Assembly (NCBI RefSeq): GCF_900186585.1
Contig: NZ_FYDD01000003.1
Span: 806,001-870,000 of the forward strand
Direction: 5' to 3'
DNA from: Massiliimalia timonensis
Lineage (GTDB): Bacteria; Bacillota; Clostridia; Oscillospirales; Ruminococcaceae
DNA: 64,000 nt
Shown here piece after piece: positions 8,478 to 16,719 of the stretch. The translations under genes were made by a program, and so were the position numbers. Numbering within the stretch: the stretch's first letter is position 1; each line of letters begins with the position of its first letter. The notes under the pieces are model-generated. The model saw only the letters and a program-made list of their open reading frames with translations. It was not told where the DNA came from and searched no databases.

Positions 8478-9548
8478 GTGGAATTTCAGCATTTAATCGA
8501 CTTAAACGATCTATCTGTCGAACAATGGAACGAAATTATCCAGCTTGCTTTAAAAATAAAGGCCAACGAAAAGGCTTATTCCGAAGTCTGCAAACATAAA
8601 ATTTTAGCTACGTTATTTTACGAACCCTCTACCCGGACGCAGATGTCATTTCAAACTGCAATGCTCCGGTTGGGAGGCCAGATCATTGGGTTTGACAACC
8701 CGCAGAACTCCTCAGTTTCCAAAGGGGAAAACCTGATGGATACCATCCGCATCGTATCCGGATATGCGGATATTCTTGCTATGCGCCACCCGATAGAGGG
8801 CGCGGCAAAAGCGGCGGCGATCTATGCTGGGTGCCCGGTGATCAATGCCGGCGACGGCGGACACCTGCACCCTACTCAGACTTTGACAGACCTGGTTACC
8901 CTGCAAAGCGAAAAAGGCGCCTTGAGCGGCTTGACTATTGGGTTGTGCGGGGACCTGAAATATGGAAGGACCGTCCACTCTTTGATCAAGGCGCTTTCCA
9001 TGTATCCGAATAATAAGTTTGTACTGATTTCTACCAAAGAGCTTTCTGTTCCGCAGTATATTAAGGATTGGCTGAACAGCCATAATTGTGCCTGTCAGGA
9101 ATGCTACTCTTTGGCGGAGGCGATCCCTCAGCTAGATGTTTTGTATATGACAAGGATCCAAAAGGAACGTTTTGCCTCGCAGGAGGAGTATGAACGGCAA
9201 AAAAATGTCTATATCCTGGACATGGAAAAGCTGTTCCACGCCAAACAAGACTTATGTATCCTACATCCCTTGCCGCGTGTAGATGAAATTGACCTCAACG
9301 TGGACAAGGACCCACGGGCGATTTATTTTAAACAGGCTGTCAACGGTGTTTACGCCCGGATGGCGCTGATCATGACGCTGTTGCAGTCAAACGGGACCAA
9401 AAGGGCCCCTATCTCCCATCATTGTGCTCATATTTCCTGTAATAACCCAAACTGCATCACAAACCATGAAACATACTTAGAAAAATCTTACAAAGAAAAT
9501 GGTGATTTACTTGTCTGCGAATATTGTGACGAACGCCAGCTTATTTAA
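8478..9548 (+). CDS. pyrB: Aspartate carbamoyltransferase with a fused PyrI-type zinc domain
   Basis: A 356-residue protein. Residues 1 to about 305 are the catalytic subunit that joins carbamoyl phosphate and aspartate in pyrimidine synthesis: EPSTRTQMSF near 49, HPTQTLTDL, and HPLPRVDEI near 257. Residues 314-356 are extra and match the zinc domain of the E. coli regulatory chain PyrI: C321-x4-C326 in CNNPNCI, then C347-x2-C350 in CEYC. The PyrI nucleotide-binding domain is absent. In E. coli these four cysteines bind the zinc that holds catalytic and regulatory chains together, so here the domain may stabilise oligomers without CTP/ATP control (inference). Start is GTG after AAAGGAAG. Confidence 0.92.
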   Translation: MEFQHLIDLNDLSVEQWNEIIQLALKIKANEKAYSEVCKHKILATLFYEPSTRTQMSFQTAMLRLGGQIIGFDNPQNSSVSKGENLMDTIRIVSGYADILAMRHPIEGAAKAAAIYAGCPVINAGDGGHLHPTQTLTDLVTLQSEKGALSGLTIGLCGDLKYGRTVHSLIKALSMYPNNKFVLISTKELSVPQYIKDWLNSHNCACQECYSLAEAIPQLDVLYMTRIQKERFASQEEYERQKNVYILDMEKLFHAKQDLCILHPLPRVDEIDLNVDKDPRAIYFKQAVNGVYARMALIMTLLQSNGTKRAPISHHCAHISCNNPNCITNHETYLEKSYKENGDLLVCEYCDERQLI

Positions 9549-10119
9549 AAAGCGGATCCTGCTTTTATTTGGTTCCCCTCATCATGTGGGAAATACGTTT
9601 CGCCTTGTGATGCAGCTTTTGGAGCAGTTAGAGGAAAACAGCTTTTATTTGGAACAGTTTGACCTGTTTGAAATGGACTTGATCCCCTGCACAGACTGTC
9701 AAAACTGTGAACACGGCTTATGCTGTTATAACCATATCGACCACTATGATGATCTGATCGAAGCAGTACAGCATTCAGATATTATTTTACTTGCTTCACC
9801 CGTTTACTGTGCTGGGTTTCCAGCTCCGGTAAAAGCGATGATGGACCGGGCGCAGCAGTTTTATGTCAACCAGTTTGACGGACGGAAGAACACCTTCCCG
9901 CAGCGGAAAAAGGGATTTTTGCTGATGACCGGCGGGAACTGCGGAGAACGGCTGCAGGAATACCTGACAATCCCTACGAAAATGTTTTTTGACTGCCTGA
10001 ATGTGGAATTATCCGGCAAGGTCATCGTGGGAAATACCGACAAAACCCAAAAGATAGAAGCAGACTTTACCGACATCATTGCTTCCATTAACGCGGGGCC
10101 AATAGAAGAAGAGGAATAA
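9499..10119 (+). CDS. Flavodoxin-like NAD(P)H-dependent oxidoreductase
   Basis: A 206-residue FMN-reductase-fold protein with the phosphate loop GSPHHVGNT near 25, a cysteine cluster C-x2-C-x2-C...CC near 58-70 and the conserved LASPVYCAGFPAPVKAMMDR. The clostridial relatives use FMN and often sit near redox enzymes; the substrate is unknown. The listed ATG overlaps pyrB by 50 bases and has only a weak AAAGAAA ribosome site, so a start nearer residue 10-17 is possible. Ends in a terminator shared with the convergent methyltransferase gene. Confidence 0.82.
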   Translation: MVIYLSANIVTNASLFKKRILLLFGSPHHVGNTFRLVMQLLEQLEENSFYLEQFDLFEMDLIPCTDCQNCEHGLCCYNHIDHYDDLIEAVQHSDIILLASPVYCAGFPAPVKAMMDRAQQFYVNQFDGRKNTFPQRKKGFLLMTGGNCGERLQEYLTIPTKMFFDCLNVELSGKVIVGNTDKTQKIEADFTDIIASINAGPIEEEE

Positions 10120-10153
10120 AAAAGATGCCAGAAAATTTCTGGCATCTTTTTTA
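10117..10153. terminator. Bidirectional terminator, both stop codons inside the stem
   Basis: Perfect 18-bp stem TAAAAAAGATGCCAGAAA/TTTCTGGCATCTTTTTTA. The outer TAA of each arm is the stop codon of one of the two convergent genes (10117-10119 and 10151-10153). Confidence 0.92.
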
Positions 10154-11266
10154 TTTAAAATATTGGAACAGCTGGCATTTCATCATGCCGTTATAAAGCT
10201 TCCTGCGCTTGTCCGCTTTTTTTCCGAAAATGGATTCAAAGGATTCGTGTGGAGAGATGATATAATAACTTGCGCGGTCTGCCCTTTGAAAGACCTTTCC
10301 CATCGTCCGGTAAATCTGCTCCGCCTCCTGTTTTTCCAAAAGGCGTTCCCCATACGGCGGGTTTGCAAATGTAATGGTGTTTTCCTTGACACGGAAATTT
10401 TTGATGTCAGCCGTCTGAACGGATATTTTCCCAAATACGCCGGCTCGTTTTGCGTTTTCCTTTGTCAGCGCAACGCATTCGGGATCAATATCGCTGCCAT
10501 GCGCAAAAAATTCTGCGTCTCTGCGCACCAGGTCCAATCCCCTGCTGCGTTCATCCCGCCATATCTTTTCATCAAACATTCCCCAATCCTGCGCCGCAAA
10601 TTTTCTGCGCAGGCAGGGCGGGATATTCAAAGCCTTAGTAGCCGCTTCGATTAAAAACGTTCCGGAACCGCAGAAAGGATCGTTCACCTCGGAAAATCCC
10701 TTTACGCGGGCAATATCAATGATCCCGGCTGCTAAGGTTTCCTTGATCGGCGCTTCGTTGGCTTTTAACCGGTATCCCCTTTTATGAAGCCCAACGCCTG
10801 AGGTATCCAGCATTACCGTGACCTGGTCCTTTAAAATGGAAAAACGTATTTGGTGCATTGGACCGGTTTCGGAAAACCAATCCTGATGATAATGGGTTTT
10901 TAACCGTTCTACCGCGGCCTTTTTGATGATCGCCTGACAATCGGGGACGCTGTGGAGCTGTGAATTTAAAGACCAGCCCTTTACCGGAAAGGCGTCCTTT
11001 TTTCCGATATATTCTTCCAGCGGGATCGCTTTGACCCCTTGAAACAGTTCTTCAAAAGAGGTTGCCTCAAACGAGGTCAGTTTGATCATCACCCGTTCAG
11101 CAGTCCGCAGATTGATATTGGCGCGGGCCATCATCTCAGGCGGGCCGGAAAATTCCACCTTCCCGTTATCGGCCTGTACGTTTTCAGCGCCCATGCGTTT
11201 TAATTCCCCGGCTAAGACGCTTTCCAAGCCAAAATGGCATGGTGCAAGATAAGTTAATATTGTCAT
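10151..11266 (-). CDS. THUMP-domain class I SAM-dependent RNA methyltransferase (RlmL/YpsC type)
   Basis: A 371-residue protein. The N-terminal ~150 residues are ferredoxin-like/THUMP (RNA binding), followed by a Rossmann methyltransferase with DPFCGSGTFLIEAA near 197 and the target-base motif NPPYGERL near 303. The family methylates guanine N2 in 23S rRNA (RlmL/YpsC). Fourteen bases after the fumarase alpha gene, on the same strand; probably the last gene of that run. Confidence 0.9.
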   Translation of the reverse strand: MTILTYLAPCHFGLESVLAGELKRMGAENVQADNGKVEFSGPPEMMARANINLRTAERVMIKLTSFEATSFEELFQGVKAIPLEEYIGKKDAFPVKGWSLNSQLHSVPDCQAIIKKAAVERLKTHYHQDWFSETGPMHQIRFSILKDQVTVMLDTSGVGLHKRGYRLKANEAPIKETLAAGIIDIARVKGFSEVNDPFCGSGTFLIEAATKALNIPPCLRRKFAAQDWGMFDEKIWRDERSRGLDLVRRDAEFFAHGSDIDPECVALTKENAKRAGVFGKISVQTADIKNFRVKENTITFANPPYGERLLEKQEAEQIYRTMGKVFQRADRASYYIISPHESFESIFGKKADKRRKLYNGMMKCQLFQYFK

Positions 11267-11279
11267 AATTCTCCTTTAG

Positions 11280-12122
11280 TTATAAAGTCATTTCAGCGTG
11301 CCGTGTGACATGGCAGCCAACATTGACCGCTACCGGCAGGCCGGCAATATGAGTTGGAAACGCTTCGATATTTACCGCAAGTGCAGTTGTCTCGCCCCCA
11401 AAGCCCTGCGGCCCGATCCCCAGCTGGTTGATTCGGCAAAGCAGTTCCTGCTCCATGTCAGCATAAAACTGATCGGGATTTGGCTGGCTGACAGCCCGGC
11501 ACAACGCCTTTTTAGCCAGATATGCACATTTTTCAAAATCTCCGCCAATGCCGACTCCGACCACCATGGGCGGGCATGGATTGGAGCCTGCTGTATTGAT
11601 CTGTTCTACGATGTAATTGATAATGTCCTCTTTTGTCGCCGAGGGGGTGAACATCCTCATAGCGCTCATATTTTCACTGCCGAACCCTTTGGGCGCTGCC
11701 GTGATCTTCACCTGTTCTCCCGGAACAATGGAAAGATGCAAAATCGCAGGGGTGTTATCATTGGTGTTGATACGGCGCAAAGGATCTTCCACCACAGAAC
11801 AACGCAGTTTCCCTTCCACATATCCCTGACGGACCCCTTCATCGACTGCGGCGTTTAAATCACCGCCTGTCAGATGCACCTCCTGTCCAAGCTCCAGAAA
11901 AATAACTGCCATGCCAGTGTCCTGGCAAATGGGGACGCTGATCTCCTGCGCACAGTAGATGTTATCCCGAATATCCCCCATGACTTCTTTGGCCAGCGGG
12001 AACGGCTCCGCTTCCGCCTGTTTTTCGATCCGCTCCCGCAGATCGCAGGGCAGAACCATGTTAGCTTGGATGCAAAGCTCTTTGACCGCTTTGGTGATCT
12101 CCAAGACAGATAATTCCCTCAT
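11280..12122 (-). CDS. Class I (Fe-S) fumarate hydratase, alpha subunit
   Basis: A 280-residue alpha subunit of the two-subunit iron-sulfur fumarase/tartrate dehydratase family. The three cluster-ligand cysteines are visible in PICQDTG (about 66), NPCPP (about 183) and VGCHVTRHAE (near the C-terminus). It interconverts fumarate and malate when paired with a beta subunit. The beta gene, normally next door, is not beside it or elsewhere in this window; the neighbours are an amidohydrolase (2-base gap) and an rRNA methyltransferase. Product could be fumarase or a related hydro-lyase. Confidence 0.88.
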   Translation of the reverse strand: MRELSVLEITKAVKELCIQANMVLPCDLRERIEKQAEAEPFPLAKEVMGDIRDNIYCAQEISVPICQDTGMAVIFLELGQEVHLTGGDLNAAVDEGVRQGYVEGKLRCSVVEDPLRRINTNDNTPAILHLSIVPGEQVKITAAPKGFGSENMSAMRMFTPSATKEDIINYIVEQINTAGSNPCPPMVVGVGIGGDFEKCAYLAKKALCRAVSQPNPDQFYADMEQELLCRINQLGIGPQGFGGETTALAVNIEAFPTHIAGLPVAVNVGCHVTRHAEMTL

Positions 12123-12124
12123 GT

Positions 12125-13300
12125 CTAGTTCCCCTTTTCTATATTATTTACCACGATATTCCCGTTCAATATCACATAATCAGGTTTGCTGTACACGTTC
12201 AGCGGATCGTCAGAGATGATCAGCAGGTCGGCGTCCTTCCCTTTTTTAATAGAACCAACACGGCGGTCGATCCCGCAGATCTTTGCCGGAACAATGGTCA
12301 GCATCCGCAGCGCCTCCTCGTAAGGCAGTCCCGCTTTTACACAGATCCCTGCACTCAGTCCTAAATATTGGATCGGAATGACCGGATGATCGGTACAAAT
12401 CGCGGTTTCTACATGATGCTTTCGCAAAATTGCCGTATTTTCGATAGACATATCCCGCAGCTCCGGCTTAGAGCGGTCGCAGAGCACCGGTCCTGCAATC
12501 ACCGGTACCTTTTCCCCAGCAAGGATGTCCGCGATTTTATATCCCTCCGTCGCATGTACAATAACGCAATCCAGTTTAAATTCCTTTGCGATCCGCAGCG
12601 CAGTAAAAATATCATCCGCCCGGTGCGCATGGAAAAATGCTTTCATTTTCCGCTTTAATACCGGGATCAGGGCCTCGCTTTTTGCATCGTAATCCGGCGG
12701 GTCAATATCTGGATCTTTTTTGGCCCGTTTTTGATCGTCCAGATACCGTTTGGCCTTGTGCAGCTCCTCGCGGATCAGCGCCGCGGTTCCCATCCGGGTC
12801 ATCGGGGTTTCCCCTTTTCCGTGATAGACCCCTTTTGGATTTTCGCCCAAGGCAAATTTCATTCCAACCTGTTCAGAGAGCAGCATGTCGTCGATCCTGC
12901 GGCCGTAGGTTTTCATGGCGCACCAACTCCCCGAAATCGGGTTAGCGCTCCCCGGACCGGTCAGCACAGTGGTGATGCCTGCCTGCCGAGCTTCCTCAAA
13001 GCAGTAATCCATAGGATTGACCGCGTCAATAGCGCGAAGCTGCGGAGTCAACGGATCGGTTTCTTCGTTTCCGTCATCCCCTTCAAACCCTAAGCCGTTT
13101 TCCCACATACCAATGTGGGAATGTGCATCGATCAGCCCTGGCAGGACCAGCGCCCCTTTTACGTCCAGGCTATCTGTTTCCTGAACATCTAAATCTTTCA
13201 TATCGCCTAGTTCCGTGATCTTCCCATCTTGGATTTTCAGGTATCCGTTCGGGTAATCCTGTGATTCCATCGTTTTAATATTGGCATGAATAATTAACAT
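12125..13300 (-). CDS. Amidohydrolase-family metallo-hydrolase
   Basis: A 391-residue TIM-barrel amidohydrolase: metal-binding HSHIG near 62, HAHRADD near 227, HATEG near 250, the active-site CTDHP near 312, and a C-terminal beta-sandwich piece (KGKDADLLIISDDPL). It is closest in style to imidazolonepropionase/dipeptidase-like members; the substrate cannot be named from sequence. First gene of a run with fumarase alpha and the RNA methyltransferase. The 275-base gap upstream holds a weak hairpin (13332-13372) but no clear promoter. Confidence 0.85.
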   Translation of the reverse strand: MLIIHANIKTMESQDYPNGYLKIQDGKITELGDMKDLDVQETDSLDVKGALVLPGLIDAHSHIGMWENGLGFEGDDGNEETDPLTPQLRAIDAVNPMDYCFEEARQAGITTVLTGPGSANPISGSWCAMKTYGRRIDDMLLSEQVGMKFALGENPKGVYHGKGETPMTRMGTAALIREELHKAKRYLDDQKRAKKDPDIDPPDYDAKSEALIPVLKRKMKAFFHAHRADDIFTALRIAKEFKLDCVIVHATEGYKIADILAGEKVPVIAGPVLCDRSKPELRDMSIENTAILRKHHVETAICTDHPVIPIQYLGLSAGICVKAGLPYEEALRMLTIVPAKICGIDRRVGSIKKGKDADLLIISDDPLNVYSKPDYVILNGNIVVNNIEKGN

Positions 13301-13528
13301 ATCGGTTCCTTTTCCCTATTAAATTTTTTATGATACCAGTTTCGACACCTTTTGTATGAAAACAGTGGTATATTATTTGTTGTACCGATGATTCCGTTTG
13401 AGGAAAGCAAAATTTATGTACTACTTTATTTAATCATAAATTAGCGTTTTTTTCAACTTTCTTTTATGGGAAAGATCACTTTGGTATGCATTCTATTTTA
13501 CCCTTCATCAATTTTCATTCCTCATTTT

Positions 13529-13557
13529 GACCGTCCGGAACAGGACGGTCCTTTTTT
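13529..13557 (+). terminator. Terminator facing right with no matching gene
   Basis: Stem GACCGTCC/GGACGGTC with loop GGAACA, then CTTTTTT on the plus strand. On the minus strand the hairpin is followed by AAAATGAGG, so it does not suit the cation transporter gene. No plus-strand gene is visible between 13301 and 13529. Confidence 0.7.
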
Positions 13558-13575
13558 CTGTTACGGTTTTTTTCC

Positions 13576-14745
13576 TTATACAGTATAGGAATGGTCGATA
13601 TTCATCACTGTTTCGTAGCTAGTATTCTTTTCTTTGACCAGTTGGTTGATTTTTTCCCGCACCTCTTCATCTGAAAGATGGTATTTATGCGGTACGACCA
13701 CATCAAAAATAAGGTTGGTATGGGTAGGCCCTGCGACCATCCGAAAATCATGAATGCTTAAAACAGGGTCTAGTTCAGCCACCAGAGCTTTCAGAAAATC
13801 ATACATTCGATTGGCTTCTTTATCGTTTAAAGAGATCGGGTCCATGTGGATCACGGTTTCGCACTGGAAGGTCTGGTTTAAATCCCGTTCAATATTGTCG
13901 ATCGCATCATGGATAGAAAGAATATCAATATCGCAGGGGACTTCGGCATGCAGGGAGATCAAGCAGCGCCCCGGACCGTAATTATGGATGATCAGGTCGT
14001 GTACCCCTACAACATCAGGATAAGAGAGTACCTTTTCCTCTACCGCTTTTACAAACTCGGCATCCGGCGCCTGCCCCAAAAGGCTGTTCATGGTATCCCG
14101 CGCAGTGGTAAAGCCTGTATAAAGGATAAACAGCGCAACTACCACACCGATCCAGCCGTCGATGTTAAGATGAAAGAAGTAAAACACTAGGATACCGATC
14201 ACGACAGCGGTTGTGGCAATTACATCGCTTAGGCTGTCGGCGGCGGTTGCCTGCATCGCGACCGAATTGATCTTTTTCCCCAGCCTGCGGTTAAATAGCG
14301 CCATCCAAAGCTTTAATAGGATCGAAAAGATCAAAATTCCTAAAGAAAGCCATTGAAAGGTGATCGTTTCAGGAGAAATAATTTTTTCTACCGATGATTT
14401 AAAAAGCTCTACCCCCATTAGCATGATGATCAGTGAAACAATGAGGCCGGACACATATTCAATCCTGCCGTGTCCGAAGGGATGCTCATCGTCGGAAGGC
14501 ATGCTGGCCATTTTAAACCCGACCAGGGTGATAATGGAAGAGCCGGCATCTGAAAGGTTATTAAAAGCATCAGCCGTAATAGAAATAGAAGAAGTAAGTA
14601 CCCCAGCTAAAAATTTGAGTGTAAATAAAATAATATTACAGATAATGCCAACGATCCCGCCAAGACTTCCGTATTTTTTCCGTACCTGCGGATCGTGGAT
14701 ATCATTACGATTTTTTATAAACAGCTTTACTAAAAAATCAGTCAT
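13576..14745 (-). CDS. Cation diffusion facilitator family transporter
   Basis: A 389-residue protein with about six membrane helices (residues 25-215) and a cytoplasmic C-terminal CDF dimer domain. Helix 2 carries TADAFNNLSD and helix 5 AADSLSDV; the Asn in the helix 2 site (DxxxN) resembles the manganese exporters MneP/MneS of B. subtilis, so Mn(II) efflux is the likeliest role (inference). The EHPFGHGR motif follows. ATG 14745 is chosen because AGGAGG lies 8 bases upstream; in-frame starts further upstream lack such a site. Confidence 0.88.
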   Translation of the reverse strand: MTDFLVKLFIKNRNDIHDPQVRKKYGSLGGIVGIICNIILFTLKFLAGVLTSSISITADAFNNLSDAGSSIITLVGFKMASMPSDDEHPFGHGRIEYVSGLIVSLIIMLMGVELFKSSVEKIISPETITFQWLSLGILIFSILLKLWMALFNRRLGKKINSVAMQATAADSLSDVIATTAVVIGILVFYFFHLNIDGWIGVVVALFILYTGFTTARDTMNSLLGQAPDAEFVKAVEEKVLSYPDVVGVHDLIIHNYGPGRCLISLHAEVPCDIDILSIHDAIDNIERDLNQTFQCETVIHMDPISLNDKEANRMYDFLKALVAELDPVLSIHDFRMVAGPTHTNLIFDVVVPHKYHLSDEEVREKINQLVKEKNTSYETVMNIDHSYTV

Positions 14746-14814
14746 ATCGTTTTCCTCCTGTTTCATGCGTTTCATTATCATAACACCCTTTGGCACGATA
14801 AGTCAAGGCAAACT

Positions 14815-14842
14815 AGAAAGGCAGGAGTGCTCCTGCCTTTCT
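14815..14842 (-). terminator. Hairpin after radC
   Basis: Perfect stem AGAAAGGCAGGAG/CTCCTGCCTTTCT beginning in the radC stop codon. The following T-run is weak (TAGTTTGCC), so efficiency is uncertain. Confidence 0.6.
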
Positions 14843-15527
14843 ATAGATATTCTAACCGTTTCATAGATTGAAATTCCCTGCCGGAAATGATCACATGATC
14901 TAACAAATCGATATTTAAAGCCTCCAGGTAATTTTTTAAATAATGGGTGGCAATTACATCTTCATTTGATGGGGAAGTTCCTGCGGCTGGATGGTTATGA
15001 GCAAGCACTACATGGGTCGCCTGTGCGTGAAACGCCGCCTCTACCACCTTTCTCAAATCAAGGGAAGCGGAATTGAGCGTTCCAACACTGATCAGCTCAC
15101 ATCCCAGTTCAGATAACGCATTATCGAGCAAAAGCAGGTAAACCTGTTCTTCTTTGACTCCTAGATATTTCCGGATGAAATACTCCCCTATTTTATCTGC
15201 ATTGTCAAATTTTATTTTTTCCCGCTTTGATTCTGTAGTATAGTATACCTTGGCAAGTGCCGCGACCATATGAAAAAAGATCGCCGTGTGATCAGAGATC
15301 CCTTTTACCTCTTTCAGTTCTTCAACCGATGCGTCTAGGATTCCGGCGACAGAACCAAACCGTTCTATTAAAGTATGCGCTAGCTTATTGGTATCTTTGA
15401 CGGGGATGGTATAAAACAGTGCCAGTTCGATCATGTTGTGCTCTTCAAAGGAATCAAACCCCTCTTGCAGGAACCGCTTTTTTAAACGCTTGCGGTGTTC
15501 CTTATTAGGATTACTCTTTTCCGGCAT
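14841..15527 (-). CDS. radC: RadC/JAB-domain protein
   Basis: A 228-residue protein. An N-terminal helix-hairpin-helix region (residues about 20-100) is followed by a JAB/MPN domain with the metal site HNHPAAGTSPSNED near 175. Once linked to DNA repair, the RadC family has no settled function. ATG 15527 is preceded by GGGGGTGGAG; in-frame starts 5 and 22 codons upstream have no better ribosome site. The gene is divergent from the pseudouridine synthase gene. Confidence 0.85.
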   Translation of the reverse strand: MPEKSNPNKEHRKRLKKRFLQEGFDSFEEHNMIELALFYTIPVKDTNKLAHTLIERFGSVAGILDASVEELKEVKGISDHTAIFFHMVAALAKVYYTTESKREKIKFDNADKIGEYFIRKYLGVKEEQVYLLLLDNALSELGCELISVGTLNSASLDLRKVVEAAFHAQATHVVLAHNHPAAGTSPSNEDVIATHYLKNYLEALNIDLLDHVIISGREFQSMKRLEYL

Positions 15528-15597
15528 TTGCTCCACCCCCATTTTATCATTTTTCGTCTGTTTTATTGTAGCACAAAGTGTTACCCTGTGCAAATAC

Positions 15598-15627
15598 TTG
15601 AAGAGGAAACGCCGCGCATGGTATAAT
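15598..15627 (+). promoter_or_regulatory. Sigma-A-type promoter of the RluA-family gene
   Basis: TTGAAG, 18-base spacer, TATAAT at 15622-15627, followed by AAAGGAG before the start codon. Confidence 0.65.
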
Positions 15628-15667
15628 AAATTTTAAAAGATGACAAAGGAGAATAAAAAGCTCTATT

Positions 15668-16633
15668 ATGAAGACATTTTTGATCACAGAGAATGACGCA
15701 GACCAGCGTTTGGATAAATTTTTGCAGAAAAGCGTTCCTCTGCTCCCCAAAAGCCTGCTGTATAAAGCGATCCGGAAAAAACGGATCAAGGTAAATGGGA
15801 AACGGTGCGAATTAAATTACCGGCTTGTGGCCGGGGACAAGCTTGAGTTATACATCAATGATGAATTTTTTAATGAGGGCCGGACAAACGAAACCTTCCT
15901 GATGGTGCCCGGAAATATTTCTGTGGTATACGAGGATCAAAATATCCTTCTGGTCAATAAGCCGCAGGGGCTTGTAGTCCACGAAGACAACGACAACACC
16001 CCGGATACCCTGATCAACCGCGTCAAGCATTATCTTTACGAAAAAGGGGATTACCAGCCGGAACAGGAATTGTCCTTTGCCCCTGCTTTGGCAAACCGCA
16101 TTGACCGAAACACCTGCGGCATCGTCATCGTAGCCAAAACTGCCGCGGCGCTACGGGTGCTCAACGAAAAGATCAAGCACCGCGAAATAGAAAAGCAGTA
16201 TCTTTGCCTGCTTGCCAAAAGGCCCAAAAGCCCAGAAGCAACTTTGACCCATTATATGAAAAAAGACGCTGAAAATAACCTGGTCCGCGTGCAGGACTTT
16301 CCAGACCAGGATACCAAGACGATGATCACAGAATATCAGGTGCTGGAAACCAAAGGTGATATTTCGCTGGCCCGTGTGACCCTGCATACCGGAAGGACCC
16401 ATCAGATCCGGGCGCACATGGCCTATCTTGGCGCGCCGCTGCTGGGGGATGGAAAATATGGGGTCAATGCCCTGAACCGGAAATACGGATACAAGCATCA
16501 GGCGCTTTGCGCGTACCGGCTGACCTTCCAGTTTCAGACGGATGCGGGCGTCCTCAACTACCTGAAAGGAAAGACCTTTGAGGTGGAGCAGGTTTGGTTT
16601 GCGGATGATTTCCACAGCGGACGATTTGATTGA
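15668..16633 (+). CDS. RluA-family 23S rRNA pseudouridine synthase
   Basis: A 321-residue protein with an N-terminal S4 RNA-binding domain (about 12-70) and the RluA catalytic core. The catalytic aspartate is in NRIDRNTCG near 140; the more common first residue of this motif is His, and the Asn form is frequent in Firmicutes. GRTHQIRAHMAYLGAPLLGD near 250 is the second signature. It converts uridine to pseudouridine in large-subunit rRNA; the exact site is not predictable here. Confidence 0.9.
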   Translation: MKTFLITENDADQRLDKFLQKSVPLLPKSLLYKAIRKKRIKVNGKRCELNYRLVAGDKLELYINDEFFNEGRTNETFLMVPGNISVVYEDQNILLVNKPQGLVVHEDNDNTPDTLINRVKHYLYEKGDYQPEQELSFAPALANRIDRNTCGIVIVAKTAAALRVLNEKIKHREIEKQYLCLLAKRPKSPEATLTHYMKKDAENNLVRVQDFPDQDTKTMITEYQVLETKGDISLARVTLHTGRTHQIRAHMAYLGAPLLGDGKYGVNALNRKYGYKHQALCAYRLTFQFQTDAGVLNYLKGKTFEVEQVWFADDFHSGRFD

Positions 16634-16654
16634 TTGTATTCCACAGAAAAACAT

Positions 16655-16683
16655 TTGTATTTCTTTTTAAAATATGATAAAAT
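16655..16683 (+). promoter_or_regulatory. Sigma-A-type promoter of the phosphoglycerate mutase gene
   Basis: TTGTAT, 17-base spacer, TAAAAT at 16678-16683. ACAGGAGA lies about 8 bases before the ATG at 16720. Confidence 0.6.
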
Positions 16684-16719
16684 AATAACAGAAATTTTAA
16701 GACAGGAGATATGGCGTAA

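Noticed and set aside
10163-10654. 163-codon plus-strand open frame opposite the RNA methyltransferase gene
   Set aside because: It lies fully antisense to a gene with clear methyltransferase motifs and has no ribosome site or recognisable protein features; the same holds for the other long antisense frames, such as 36346-36849 and 54840-55301.
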